Source of the DNA: an uncultured Clostridia bacterium
GTDB lineage: Bacteria > Bacillota > Clostridia > Christensenellales > Aristaeellaceae
NCBI GenBank assembly: GCA_934667105.1
Contig: CAKULG010000004.1
Span: forward strand, 1-64,000
DNA: 64,000 nucleotides
Direction: 5' to 3'
The notes under the pieces were generated by a model, which was not told the DNA's origin, did no database searches, and worked only from the letters and a program-made list of their open reading frames with translations. The position numbers and the translations under genes are program-made. Below, one piece after another: positions 1-7,965 of this stretch; the stretch's first letter is position 1; every line of letters begins with the position of its first letter.

Positions 1-136
1 TTGGTGGAACTACTATCTTACCACATGAGTTCTCTTTTTGCTTGCTTCCGTGTTACCTATGTATTATAACTCAACAGCGGCGAAGGGGTAGGGGAAGAAA
101 AAACGCTCCGAGAAAATCGAATGGAAACAAGGAAAT

Positions 137-179
137 AAAAAAAACGCCTACTGGACAAATTACTGTCGTTTCAGGGCGT
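137..179 (-). terminator. Probable rho-independent terminator
   Basis: Read on the minus strand, ACGCC (179-175) pairs with GGCGT (148-144), and a run of T follows (143-137). The stem is short with a large loop, so this is a moderate candidate. It lies about 180 bases beyond the stop of the minus-strand gene at 363. Confidence 0.4.
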
Positions 180-296
180 GTCGGTTGAAAGAGACGTTCT
201 GAGCGATTGTCCGCTGCCTGCGTTCTTTTTTGCCGGCGGGGAAACAAGCCAGTTTTTGTTTCATCAATTTTCCCATTCGGTTTTCTTGGAAGGGGC

Positions 297-339
297 GCGG
301 GGGAACCGTTCTTTGACCTTCAAAGAACGGTTCCCCCGC
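297..339. terminator. Perfect 20-bp hairpin, GCGGGGGAACC family
   Basis: GCGGGGGAACCGTTCTTTGA at 297-316 is followed by a 3-base loop and its exact reverse complement at 320-339. It starts 24 bases after the stop codon of the minus-strand gene ending at 363, so it probably ends or stabilises that mRNA. No T-run follows on the minus strand; the plus-strand flank is AT-rich. The arm sequence recurs at 62374 and, in part, at 57629. Confidence 0.6.
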
Positions 340-362
340 ATCATTATTTCTCGTTTTCAACA

Positions 363-2081
363 TTACTCCTGCGGAAATGTCAGCGTCAGCGCGCCGCCGG
401 AAACCGCGGCTTCGCTTGCGCCCAGGCCCTGAAGGAACGCCAGGGAAACATACAAATCATCGTTCCAGATCCGGCCCTCCGCCAGGAAGGATACGCCGTC
501 GATGGAGAGCGCGGTCAACGCGCCGCCGGTCGCCTGAACGGAAACCTCATGGCCCTGAAGCGTTTGCGTGCCGTTGCCCGTGTAGGCCCAGCCCGTTATA
601 CCGGCCAGCTTGGCCAGATTCAGCCAGGGCTTATTCTGCGCATCCTGATGCCAGACGAAGGCAACCGCCGCGCCGTTGTACCGGATGGTCTGCCCGGCCT
701 CGGTCAACGCGGGGCGAGGCGCCTCGGTGGGGGCTTCAGTGGGAGCCACGGTAGGAGCCTCAGTGGGAGCCTCGGTGGGGGTTTCGGTAGGAGCCTCAGT
801 GGGAGCCTCGGTGGGGGCTTCGGTAGGAGCCTCGGTAGGAGTCTCAGTGGGAGCTTCGGTAGGAGCCTCGGTAGGAGTCTCGGTGGGAGCCTCGGTGGGA
901 GTCTCAGTCGGAGCTTCGGTGGGAGCTTCGGTAGGAGCCTCGGTGGGAGCTTCGGTAGGAGCCTCGGTGGGAGCTTCGGTAGGAGCCTCGGTGGGAGCTT
1001 CGGTGGGAGCTTCGGTAGGAGTCTCGGTGGGAGCCTCGGTAGGAGTCTCGGTAGGCGCTTCAGTGGGAGCCTCGGTAGGAGTCTCGGTGGGAGCTTCGGT
1101 AGGAGTCTCGGTGGGAGCCTCGGTAGGAGTCTCGGTGGGAGCCTCGGTGGGAGTCTCAGTCGGCGCTTCAGTGGGAAGCGGCGCGTAACGGTAAGTGAAG
1201 GTCACGCTGCTGGGGCTGCACAGCCCGCTGCGATCCACCCGCACCGTGACCGGGCTTTCGCTGATGATTTGATACTCCGCGGGAATCACGGAGGAATCGG
1301 CGTAGATGGATGTGGAGGCGTTACAGGGAATCTCCACTGTGTTTCCGTACAGGGTAACGCCCGCTTCGGTGAGATACAGCACGGCGATTCGCGTTGTGGC
1401 GGGGCCGGGGACCTCGGTTTCCTTCAGGCGATAGCGGAAGGTGACGGAGGCGGGCATGGCCGCGCCGTTATAGATGCGCACGGAGACCGCGCCGGAGGAA
1501 TCCAGCACATAGCTGTCGCTGATAAAGGCGGAATTGGCGTAAATGGTGGTGCTGCCGTAGCAGGCGATATTCATCTGATACAGCAGCCGCCCGTTTTGAT
1601 CCACATAATAGACGGGCACGTTCACCGTGGGGGCGGCGGTGGGGGTGGGCGCTTCGGTGATTTCCGGCGGGGCGGTGACTACGGCGGTGCTTTCATACAG
1701 CAGCGTCAGCGTGGCGGGCCCGGCGATGCCGTCCACCGACAGGCCGTTGTAATACTGGAAGCGTTCCACGGCCTTTTTGGTGTTTTTTCCATACACGCCG
1801 TCGATTTTATCGTTCAGGTATTTCAGCTCCGTCAGCCTGCGCTGAAGCTTCCGCACGGCCTCGCCTCGATCGCCCACATAGAGGGTGGTATACCGGTTGG
1901 GCGTGGCGGTGGGGGCCAGGGTGGGAATCAGCGTGGGCGCAAGGGTGACGGGGGCGGGGGTTATCAGCGCGGGCGTGGCGGTGGGCAGGGCGGCGGGGGG
2001 CGGCGTGACGGCAGGGGCGGCCTCCACCGCGCCGGAAACCATGACCATCATGTACACCAGCAGGGTTTTAATCAAATCCAT
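363..2081 (-). CDS. Secreted peptidoglycan-binding protein with Pro/Thr/Glu repeat stalk
   Basis: This is a 572-residue surface protein, probably bound to the cell wall. Residues 1-22 form a hydrophobic signal or anchor segment. Residues about 65-130 are a peptidoglycan-binding domain 1 (GDRGEAVRKLQ, then DGxxGPAT). Two related beta modules, each beginning near a VYYV/VLYL strand, span about 156-220 and 235-300. Residues 303-457 are a four-residue repeat (APTE/TPTE). The last 114 residues resemble a copper-amine-oxidase-N-like stalk domain. I chose the ATG at 2081 because AAAGGAG lies 9 bases upstream; an upstream in-frame ATG at 2120 lacks such a site. No catalytic domain is visible, so a structural or adhesive role is inferred. 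Confidence 0.75.
   Translation of the reverse strand: MDLIKTLLVYMMVMVSGAVEAAPAVTPPPAALPTATPALITPAPVTLAPTLIPTLAPTATPNRYTTLYVGDRGEAVRKLQRRLTELKYLNDKIDGVYGKNTKKAVERFQYYNGLSVDGIAGPATLTLLYESTAVVTAPPEITEAPTPTAAPTVNVPVYYVDQNGRLLYQMNIACYGSTTIYANSAFISDSYVLDSSGAVSVRIYNGAAMPASVTFRYRLKETEVPGPATTRIAVLYLTEAGVTLYGNTVEIPCNASTSIYADSSVIPAEYQIISESPVTVRVDRSGLCSPSSVTFTYRYAPLPTEAPTETPTEAPTETPTEAPTETPTEAPTETPTEAPTEAPTETPTEAPTETPTEAPTEAPTEAPTEAPTEAPTEAPTEAPTEAPTEAPTETPTEAPTETPTEAPTEAPTETPTEAPTEAPTEAPTEAPTETPTEAPTEAPTVAPTEAPTEAPRPALTEAGQTIRYNGAAVAFVWHQDAQNKPWLNLAKLAGITGWAYTGNGTQTLQGHEVSVQATGGALTALSIDGVSFLAEGRIWNDDLYVSLAFLQGLGASEAAVSGGALTLTFPQE
716..1176. repeat. 12-bp-unit tandem repeat coding for (A/T)PTE
   Basis: About 38 imperfect copies of a 12-base unit (on the plus strand GGAGCCTCGGTA and variants) lie inside the minus-strand surface-protein gene. 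Units alternate between APTE and TPTE codons. Because the period is a multiple of three and stop-free, other frames also stay open here and produce false open frames on the plus strand. Copy number is likely to vary between strains or to be collapsed in assembly. Confidence 0.9.
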
Positions 2082-2156
2082 CGTTATCCACTCCTTTGGC
2101 GCGGGCCGCGCCGGGCGCATAGCCGCGTGTTTATTCTATCGTTTCAAGGCGAAATT

Positions 2157-2744
2157 TTATTCCACGACGAAATTGTAAAAATAGTTTTCTCCCTCGCAGG
2201 CCGTAAGGCCGGCGTAGAAGGAATCCGCCAGCCGGCAGGGGCAATCGAATTCCGCCGCGCCCGCCTTTGTCCGCAGACCTGCGGTAAGGCTCGCCTTGCC
2301 CACGCGAACGAAGATTTCAAAACGCTCTCCCCCTTTTACAGGGAAGGAAAGCGCGCCGATTTTCTTCACCCGCTGGCCGTGATCCGCCGCCGGGTCGGGG
2401 GTGATATCCCAGAGGTTGAGGCCCTTCTCCCAGCCCACAATTTCGATATGATGGCCGTATTGCCGGCGGCCGTCCGGAAGCGCGATGATTTCATCCGCCA
2501 GCAGGATCAGCGGCGCGCCGTATTTATTAAAGGCGCATTCCGTGGAAAGAAGGCAGGGCGCCTTCAGCCTTTGGGCCAGCGCCATGCTCACATAGGCGTA
2601 TTCGTCCCCCGCCTTATCCGCGCCCTCGTTGTGGATGCAATCGTCCTTCTGCCCGAAGGCGAGGCGATAGGGCACGCGAACGCTGGCCGCCGGAAGGAAA
2701 TCCGCGGCGTTCCAGCAGTTTTGTGAAAAATCAAATCGCATCAT
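2157..2744 (-). CDS. Unrecognised 195-residue protein
   Basis: I do not recognise a family. The product is soluble, has no signal peptide or membrane segment, and has several Cys and aromatic residues. The start at 2744 is supported by GGAG 5 bases upstream of tandem ATG codons (MMRF). The many beta-prone stretches (for example CLLSTECAF, GHHIEIVGW, RFEIFVRVG) suggest a beta-rich fold, possibly a sugar-binding or cupin-like one, but that is a guess. It lies 141 bases downstream of the ATP-grasp gene on the same strand and 75 bases upstream of the surface-protein gene, so the three may be co-transcribed. Confidence 0.6.
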   Translation of the reverse strand: MMRFDFSQNCWNAADFLPAASVRVPYRLAFGQKDDCIHNEGADKAGDEYAYVSMALAQRLKAPCLLSTECAFNKYGAPLILLADEIIALPDGRRQYGHHIEIVGWEKGLNLWDITPDPAADHGQRVKKIGALSFPVKGGERFEIFVRVGKASLTAGLRTKAGAAEFDCPCRLADSFYAGLTACEGENYFYNFVVE

Positions 2745-2884
2745 CGTTTCTCCGCTTTCTGATGGGAATTTCCATCGAAACGCTCTTTTGCATGACGAGC
2801 CAGGGAAAACGCCCGGGGCGCTTTCAACTATCTAACGAAGGGGCGGCGGATTTTCTTCCGAAAATCGAAAAAAACGGCGCTTGT

Positions 2885-3892
2885 TTACAGCGTGAGGAAT
2901 TTTTTGAATTCGGGCAGGATGCCGATTCCATCGGGATAATGGGCGGCGAACTGGGGCACGGCGTGGCTGGGGAAGGAATTGCCCTCGATGAAGCGGGGCC
3001 CCTCCGGCGTGATGGCCACATCCCAGGCCACAAAGCGCACCTGGGGCACCACGCGCATGGCCTCCAGGCACATTTGCTTCGCTTCCTCAAAATAGGGCAC
3101 CTGGAAGCCGATAATGGGCGTGCCGGTGATGGGGTGCTTTTCGTAGGTGTTGCCCTGCTTATCCGCGCCCACGGTGAGCAGCTTTCCGCTTGCCAAATCC
3201 ACCCGGGCGGCCATGCCGCCGCAATCCACATTGTCCATCACCCGGCCGTTGCCAATGCGTAGGAAGGCGTATACGATGCCCTCTTTTTTATCGCCCAGCA
3301 GCGTGGCGATACGCACCGTGTTCACCGAGGTGGGGCACAGCCGCGCCATGTCGGGATGCTGCTTCACCACTTCTTCCAATATAGCGGGGCCGCTTTCCTG
3401 AACGCGCCGGAGGAAGGCGGGCAGATCGGCCCAATCCGCCGCCGCGTATTTCACGATGCCCTGGCCGCTGGAGCCCTCCAGGGGCTTGAACATAATGGCG
3501 TCCTTGCCCTCCAGAAAGGCGGAAAGCCGCTCCAGCGTCAGCCCCTCGTCCGCCTTCAGCCAATCCCGGCCGATCCAGCGGGCGAATTTCTCATTGAACT
3601 GGGTTTTATCGTCAAAGAAATGCCAATACGCCTTATCGTTCATCCGGCGAACGATTTCGTTGGAAATGCCCCGGGTGATGACGGTGGCGCGCTGGGCGTC
3701 GGTGAGCCGGTACATTTCCGCGATTTTATAATCCATATACCCCGCGTTGTATTTCGCGGCGCACCGGGCCATATCCATCAGCAGCCAGGCCGTGGATTTG
3801 CCGGTTTTTTTATGGAGCATGCGGGCGGTATCCCGCATGCGGGAAAAATCCATTTTGCCAATTCGCTTGAGAACGTAAGCAATTCGATTCAT
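2885..3892 (-). CDS. Sugar-transfer-associated ATP-grasp protein
   Basis: This 335-residue protein matches the ATP-grasp family often found with polysaccharide or glycan synthesis genes (ATPgrasp_ST type). Visible motifs are the nucleotide-binding lysine region KPLEGSSGQGIV and a C-terminal metal-binding motif FIEGNSFPSH, with SVNTVRIATL in between as in the family. Such enzymes ligate a carboxylate to an amine or hydroxyl using ATP; the substrate here is unknown. The ATG at 3892 is preferred because GGAGGGG lies just upstream. An upstream in-frame extension to 4135 runs across the promoter at 3956-3984 and is therefore not coding. Confidence 0.8.
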   Translation of the reverse strand: MNRIAYVLKRIGKMDFSRMRDTARMLHKKTGKSTAWLLMDMARCAAKYNAGYMDYKIAEMYRLTDAQRATVITRGISNEIVRRMNDKAYWHFFDDKTQFNEKFARWIGRDWLKADEGLTLERLSAFLEGKDAIMFKPLEGSSGQGIVKYAAADWADLPAFLRRVQESGPAILEEVVKQHPDMARLCPTSVNTVRIATLLGDKKEGIVYAFLRIGNGRVMDNVDCGGMAARVDLASGKLLTVGADKQGNTYEKHPITGTPIIGFQVPYFEEAKQMCLEAMRVVPQVRFVAWDVAITPEGPRFIEGNSFPSHAVPQFAAHYPDGIGILPEFKKFLTL

Positions 3893-3955
3893 GGGCCCCT
3901 CCCAGCGTTCGTTTTCCATTTTATCTTTGGGTAGTATGCCATAGATTCCCTTATT

Positions 3956-3984
3956 ATTATACGCCCTCCGGCAGCGCAATGCAA
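3956..3984 (-). promoter_or_regulatory. Sigma-A promoter of the ATP-grasp gene
   Basis: On the minus strand, TTGCAT (3984-3979), a 17-base spacer and TATAAT (3961-3956). It lies about 65 bases upstream of the ATG at 3892. Confidence 0.75.
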
Positions 3985-4071
3985 GGCGAAGGGGCGGGGA
4001 ATCTGAATTTCTATATTTACATTTACAGCAGTCAGGTAACACCCTATCTGAAATAGTATACATTTGACCTG

Positions 4072-4099
4072 CGCCCCGGAAATTTTCCGGGGCGTTTTT
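4072..4099 (+). terminator. Rho-independent terminator with no gene upstream
   Basis: CGCCCCGG (4072-4079) pairs with CCGGGGCG (4087-4094) and is followed by TTTTT (4095-4099). It reads as a plus-strand terminator, yet the genes before it are on the minus strand. It may shield the translation operon from antisense transcription or end a small RNA. Confidence 0.6.
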
Positions 4100-4259
4100 G
4101 CGGTGAAGCAATGGAAAAGCGAGCCGCAAGCGCATTTCATGTATGACGAGAATTTATGGCGAAAACGGGCGGGGTTTTCCCAAATTCCGTAGACGGGAGC
4201 AAAACGGGAAAAAGCCTGAAAAAACAAGGGTTTGTTCATAAATTTGTAAGGGAAAATGG

Positions 4260-4288
4260 TTGACAATTGCGGCGGAGAATGGTATCAT
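4260..4288 (+). promoter_or_regulatory. Strong sigma-A promoter of the translation operon
   Basis: TTGACA (4260-4265), a 17-base spacer and TATCAT (4283-4288) match the sigma-A consensus closely. Transcription should start near 4295, about 57 bases before the L7Ae-like start codon, and could read through to rplA at 11578. Confidence 0.85.
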
Positions 4289-4351
4289 GATACGGTTGCC
4301 GGTACTATACGACAACTATGTTCTTGTGGAAACAAAGCGGGAGGACAGTCC

Positions 4352-4600
4352 ATGCAGCAGCGGCTGAAAAAAGGCGCGAACCGCGTGGTGGGCACGAAGC
4401 AGGTGCTTCGCGCGCTGGAGCAGGACGCGCTGGAAAGCGTGACGCTGGCGCTGGACGCGGCCCCCGCCCTGCGCGGGCGCATCGAGGCGGCCGCCCGGGA
4501 AAAGGGCGTGCCGGTGGAAACGGTGGCCACGATGGGGGAGCTGGGAAGGCTCTGCCAGGTGGACGTGCCCTCCGCCGCCGCGGGAATCCGCAAGGCGTAA
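4352..4600 (+). CDS. rplGB: L7Ae/L30e-type ribosome-associated protein
   Basis: This 82-residue protein belongs to the YbxF/RplGB branch of the L7Ae kink-turn RNA-binding family. The pattern is clear: KGANRVVGTKQVLRAL at the N-terminus, then VTLALDAAPALRGRI, an internal VPVETVATMGELGRLC and a final VPSAAAGIRK. In Clostridia the gene normally sits between rpoC and rpsL; here it is the first gene of the transcript. The ATG at 4352 has GGGAGGA 6 bases upstream. It probably binds a kink-turn in rRNA or mRNA and is non-essential in relatives. Confidence 0.85.
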   Translation: MQQRLKKGANRVVGTKQVLRALEQDALESVTLALDAAPALRGRIEAAAREKGVPVETVATMGELGRLCQVDVPSAAAGIRKA

Positions 4601-4727
4601 CGGCGCTTGCCCGGCGGCCATGCCGCCCGGCGAATTTTCCTTCAACTATATATCCTCGAGGGTTGCGGGGATTTTATAGGAGGAGACCGGCATAACCGGC
4701 TCCGAACAATTATCAGGAGGTGCTTCC

Positions 4728-5102
4728 ATGCCCACGATCAATCAGTTGATCCGCAAGGGAAGAGAGAAGGTTGTCAACAAGTCAACCGCGCCCATCCTGC
4801 AGGGTTGCCCGCAAAAGCGCGGCGTGTGCCTGAGCGTCAAAACCACGACGCCCAAGAAGCCGAATTCGGCTCTGCGGAAGATTGCGAGAATCCGTCTGAC
4901 CAATTCCATCGAAGGTACTTGCTACATTCCTGGCATCGGTCATAACCTGCAGGAGCACTCCGTCGTGCTGATCCGCGGCGGCCGTGTGCGCGATCTGCCC
5001 GGCGTTCGCTATCACATCATTCGCGGCGCGCTGGACACGGCCGGCGTTGCCAAGCGCAACCAGGGCCGTTCGCTCTACGGCGCTAAGCGCCCCAAGAAAT
5101 AA
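4728..5102 (+). CDS. rpsL: 30S ribosomal protein S12
   Basis: S12 (124 residues) lies in the decoding centre of the small subunit and sets translational accuracy. The conserved TPKKPNSALRK loop (41-51, Lys43 kept) and CPQKRGVC are present. Position 88, in GGRVxDLPGVRYH, is Arg (codon CGC at 4989-4991) instead of the usual Lys. K88R is a classical streptomycin-resistance change in Mycobacterium tuberculosis (K87R in E. coli numbering without Met), so intrinsic resistance is possible. The start is preceded by AGGAGGT. It is second in the operon, 127 bases after the L7Ae-like gene. Confidence 0.98.
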   Translation: MPTINQLIRKGREKVVNKSTAPILQGCPQKRGVCLSVKTTTPKKPNSALRKIARIRLTNSIEGTCYIPGIGHNLQEHSVVLIRGGRVRDLPGVRYHIIRGALDTAGVAKRNQGRSLYGAKRPKK

Positions 5103-5284
5103 GGCGCATCCCCATCAAAGGGGCCGCTGCCCGGCCGGCAGGAACATGGAACCGCCCGTGGGATGGAACACCCGCCGGCAGGCCATACCGCCCGCTCGCC
5201 GCGCACCGAACAAAGGGAACGGCATGATGCTGACATGCTGTGGACGGCCCGATGGGATGAACCAACATCTGAGGAGGGAACTAC

Positions 5285-5755
5285 ATGCCCCGTCGTGGAT
5301 TTATTCCGAAGCGCGAAGTGCTCCCCGATCCCGTACATGGGACCGTAGTGGTCACGAAGCTCATTAACCAGATCATGCTCGACGGCAAGCGCGGCGTGGC
5401 CCAGCAGGTCTGCTACACTGCCTTCGACACGATTAAAGAAAAGACCGGCAAGGAAGCCAACGAAGTGTTCCAGCAGGCGCTGAACAACGTGATGCCCCAG
5501 CTGGAAGTGAAGGCTCGCCGCGTCGGCGGCGCCACCTATCAGGTGCCTGTTGAAATTCGCCCCGAGCGCCGTCAGACCCTGGCGCTGCGCTGGATCGTGG
5601 AATTCTCCCGCAAGCGCGGTGAAAAGACCATGGCCGAGCGCCTGGCCAACGAGCTGATGGAAGCCGCCAACAACGGCGGCAACGCCGTGAAGCGGAAGGA
5701 AGAAATGCACCGCATGGCCGAGGCCAACAAGGCTTTCGCCCACTATCGGTGGTAA
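5285..5755 (+). CDS. rpsG: 30S ribosomal protein S7
   Basis: S7 (156 residues, normal length) is a primary 16S rRNA binder that nucleates assembly of the 30S head. The start MPRRG, the VARRVGGATYQVPVEIRP-like segment, and the C-terminal KREEMHRMAEANKAFAHYRW-like end are typical. GGAGGGA precedes the ATG. The 182-base gap after rpsL is longer than usual for this pair and could hold an S7-binding autoregulatory site, but I could not fold one with confidence. Confidence 0.98.
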   Translation: MPRRGFIPKREVLPDPVHGTVVVTKLINQIMLDGKRGVAQQVCYTAFDTIKEKTGKEANEVFQQALNNVMPQLEVKARRVGGATYQVPVEIRPERRQTLALRWIVEFSRKRGEKTMAERLANELMEAANNGGNAVKRKEEMHRMAEANKAFAHYRW

Positions 5756-5843
5756 TTCCGCCCATCTCCCCAGCCGCCTAGGCTCGGAGATCGCCTGCTG
5801 AAAACAAGCGATATATTTTGATGATTAGAGGAGAACGCATCAC

Positions 5844-7916
5844 ATGCCCAGAAGTCACCCTTTGAACAAAGTCCGCAACATCGGCATCATGGCGCACATC
5901 GACGCCGGTAAAACCACCACCAGCGAACGCATTCTGTTCTACACGGGCAGAACGCACCGCCTGGGCGAGGTGCACGAAGGCGCGGCAACCATGGACTGGA
6001 TGGAAGAAGAGCAGGAGCGCGGTATCACCATTACCTCCGCCGCTACCACCTGTCAATGGAAGGGATATCGAATCAATCTGATCGACACGCCCGGTCACGT
6101 TGACTTTACGGTTGAAGTCGAGCGTTCTCTGCGCGTACTGGACGGCGCCGTCGCGGTGTTCTGCGCCAAGGGCGGCGTTGAGCCCCAGAGTGAGACGGTC
6201 TGGCGTCAGGCCAACAAATACCATGTTCCCCGCATCGCCTACGTCAATAAAATGGATATCACCGGCGCGAATTTCCACCGCGTGGTGGATATGATGCGCA
6301 CCCGGCTGAATACCAAGGCGGTGCCCATTCAGCTGCCTATCGGCAAGGAAGCCACCTTCAAGGGCATCATCGATCTGGTGCGCATGAAGGCGGAGGTCTA
6401 TTACGACGACGAGGGCAAGGATATCCGCGAGGAAGAAATTCCCGCCGAACTCCTGGAAGAGGCCCAGCAGCTGCGTGAGGAAATGGTGGAAGCGGCGGCC
6501 GAGCAGAACGACGACCTGATGGAAAAATTCCTGGGCGGCGAAGAGCTGACCAACGAAGAAATCATCGGCGCGCTCCGCGAAGGCACCCTGTCCTGCGCTC
6601 TGACCCCCGTCCTGTGCGGCACGTCTTACCGCAATAAGGGCGTGCAGCCCCTGCTGGACGCCGTCATCGCGTATCTGCCCTCCCCGCTGGACGTTCCCCC
6701 CGTGCATGGCATTCTGCCCAAGGATCCCGACACCGACGTGGTTCGCCACGCCAGCGACGAGGAGCCCTTCGCGGCCCTGGCCTTCAAGATTGCCGCCGAT
6801 CCCTTCGTGGGCAAGCTGGCTTTCTTCCGGGTGTACTCCGGCACCATCAATAACGGCAGTTACGTCTACAACTCCACCAAGCAGAAGCGGGAACGCTTCA
6901 GCCGCATCGTGATGATGCACGCCAATCACCGCGAGGACGTGGAAACCGTCTACGCCGGTGAAATCGCCGCTGCGGTGGGCCTGAAGGAAACCACCACCGG
7001 CGATACCCTCTGCGACGAGAAAGCCCCCATCGTGCTGGAATCCATGGAATTCCCCGATCCCGTTATCCAGGTCGCCATCGAGCCCAAAACCAAGGCGGGC
7101 CAGGATAAAATGGCTTTCGCGCTGCAGCGCTTGGCGGAGGAGGATCCTACCTTCAAAACCTACACCGATAAGGAAACGGGCCAGACCATCATTGCCGGCA
7201 TGGGCGAGCTGCATCTGGAGATCATCGTGGATCGCATGATGCGCGAGTTCAAGGTTGAGGCAGTGGTGGGCAAGCCGCAGGTTGCTTATCGCGAAACCAT
7301 TACCAAAACCGTTCAGGCCGAGGGACGCTTCGTCCGTCAGACGGGCGGTCACGGTCAATACGGCCACTGCGTTATCGAAATGTCTCCCCTGGAGCCGGGC
7401 GGCGGATATGTGTTTGAAAACCGGATCGTGGGCGGCGTGATTCCCAAGGAATTCATCGCGCCTATCGACGCGGGTATCCGCGAAGCGGCGGGCGCAGGCC
7501 TGCTGGGCGGCTTCGAAGTGGTGGATTTCAAGGTGGCTGTTATCGACGGTTCCTACCACGATGTAGACTCCTCCGAAATGGCGTTCAAGATCGCCGGTTC
7601 TATGGCTTTCAAGGAAGCCCTGGCCAAGGCGGACGAACGGCTGCTGGAGCCCATGATGAAGGTGGAAACCATCGTGCCCGACCAGTATCTGGGCGACGTG
7701 GTGGGGGATATCAATTCCCGCCGCGGCCGAATTGACAATATTGAAACCCGGGTGGGCGAGCAGTCTGTGCATTCCTTCGTTCCGCTCAGCGAAATGTTTG
7801 GCTATGCCACCGATCTGCGCAGCCGCACCCAGGGCCGCGGCATGTATACCATGCAGTTCGATCACTACGAGGAAGTGCCCAAGAGCGTTGCCGAAAAAGT
7901 GGTTGGTAAGCGGTAA
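5844..7916 (+). CDS. fusA: Translation elongation factor G
   Basis: EF-G (690 residues) is the GTPase that drives translocation and, with RRF, ribosome recycling. The G1 motif AHIDAGKT is at 17-24, G3 DTPGH at 81-85 and G4 NKMD at 135-138. Domains II to V follow in normal order and length. AGAGGAG precedes the ATG. The gene sits between rpsG and tuf in the usual str order. Nothing in the sequence suggests the EF-G2 or TetM branches. Confidence 0.98.
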   Translation: MPRSHPLNKVRNIGIMAHIDAGKTTTSERILFYTGRTHRLGEVHEGAATMDWMEEEQERGITITSAATTCQWKGYRINLIDTPGHVDFTVEVERSLRVLDGAVAVFCAKGGVEPQSETVWRQANKYHVPRIAYVNKMDITGANFHRVVDMMRTRLNTKAVPIQLPIGKEATFKGIIDLVRMKAEVYYDDEGKDIREEEIPAELLEEAQQLREEMVEAAAEQNDDLMEKFLGGEELTNEEIIGALREGTLSCALTPVLCGTSYRNKGVQPLLDAVIAYLPSPLDVPPVHGILPKDPDTDVVRHASDEEPFAALAFKIAADPFVGKLAFFRVYSGTINNGSYVYNSTKQKRERFSRIVMMHANHREDVETVYAGEIAAAVGLKETTTGDTLCDEKAPIVLESMEFPDPVIQVAIEPKTKAGQDKMAFALQRLAEEDPTFKTYTDKETGQTIIAGMGELHLEIIVDRMMREFKVEAVVGKPQVAYRETITKTVQAEGRFVRQTGGHGQYGHCVIEMSPLEPGGGYVFENRIVGGVIPKEFIAPIDAGIREAAGAGLLGGFEVVDFKVAVIDGSYHDVDSSEMAFKIAGSMAFKEALAKADERLLEPMMKVETIVPDQYLGDVVGDINSRRGRIDNIETRVGEQSVHSFVPLSEMFGYATDLRSRTQGRGMYTMQFDHYEEVPKSVAEKVVGKR

Positions 7917-7965
7917 GCAAATTCAATCATTGTTCGTGAAATAAACAACTAGGAGGGAATTTCCC

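Larger units (their letters stand above)
1..362. other. Non-coding stretch at the window edge
   Basis: I see no convincing gene here. The first 130 bases are AT-richer than the genes that follow. The stretch holds two stem-loops, at 137-179 and 297-339, both downstream of the minus-strand gene ending at 363. A 67-codon minus-strand open frame across this stretch has no ribosome binding site and no recognisable sequence. Confidence 0.6.
3893..4351. other. Divergent intergenic region
   Basis: This region separates the minus-strand ATP-grasp gene from the plus-strand translation operon. It holds a minus-strand promoter (3956-3984), a plus-strand terminator with no visible plus-strand gene before it (4072-4099), a plus-strand promoter (4260-4288) and the untranslated leader of the L7Ae-like gene. 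I see no coding sequence in it. Confidence 0.7.

Noticed and set aside
676..1188. Plus-strand frame made of Ala-Ser-Val-Gly repeats
   Set aside because: It is the antisense reading of the 12-base repeat and has no start signal.
207..2726. A very long plus-strand open frame opposite the surface-protein gene
   Set aside because: It is Gly/Ser/Arg-rich because it reads the repeat in reverse, has no ribosome binding site and no family resemblance; the minus-strand gene explains the sequence.
5778..7865. Long minus-strand frame opposite fusA
   Set aside because: GC-rich third positions of fusA keep the antisense frame open; the translation has no recognisable domain.
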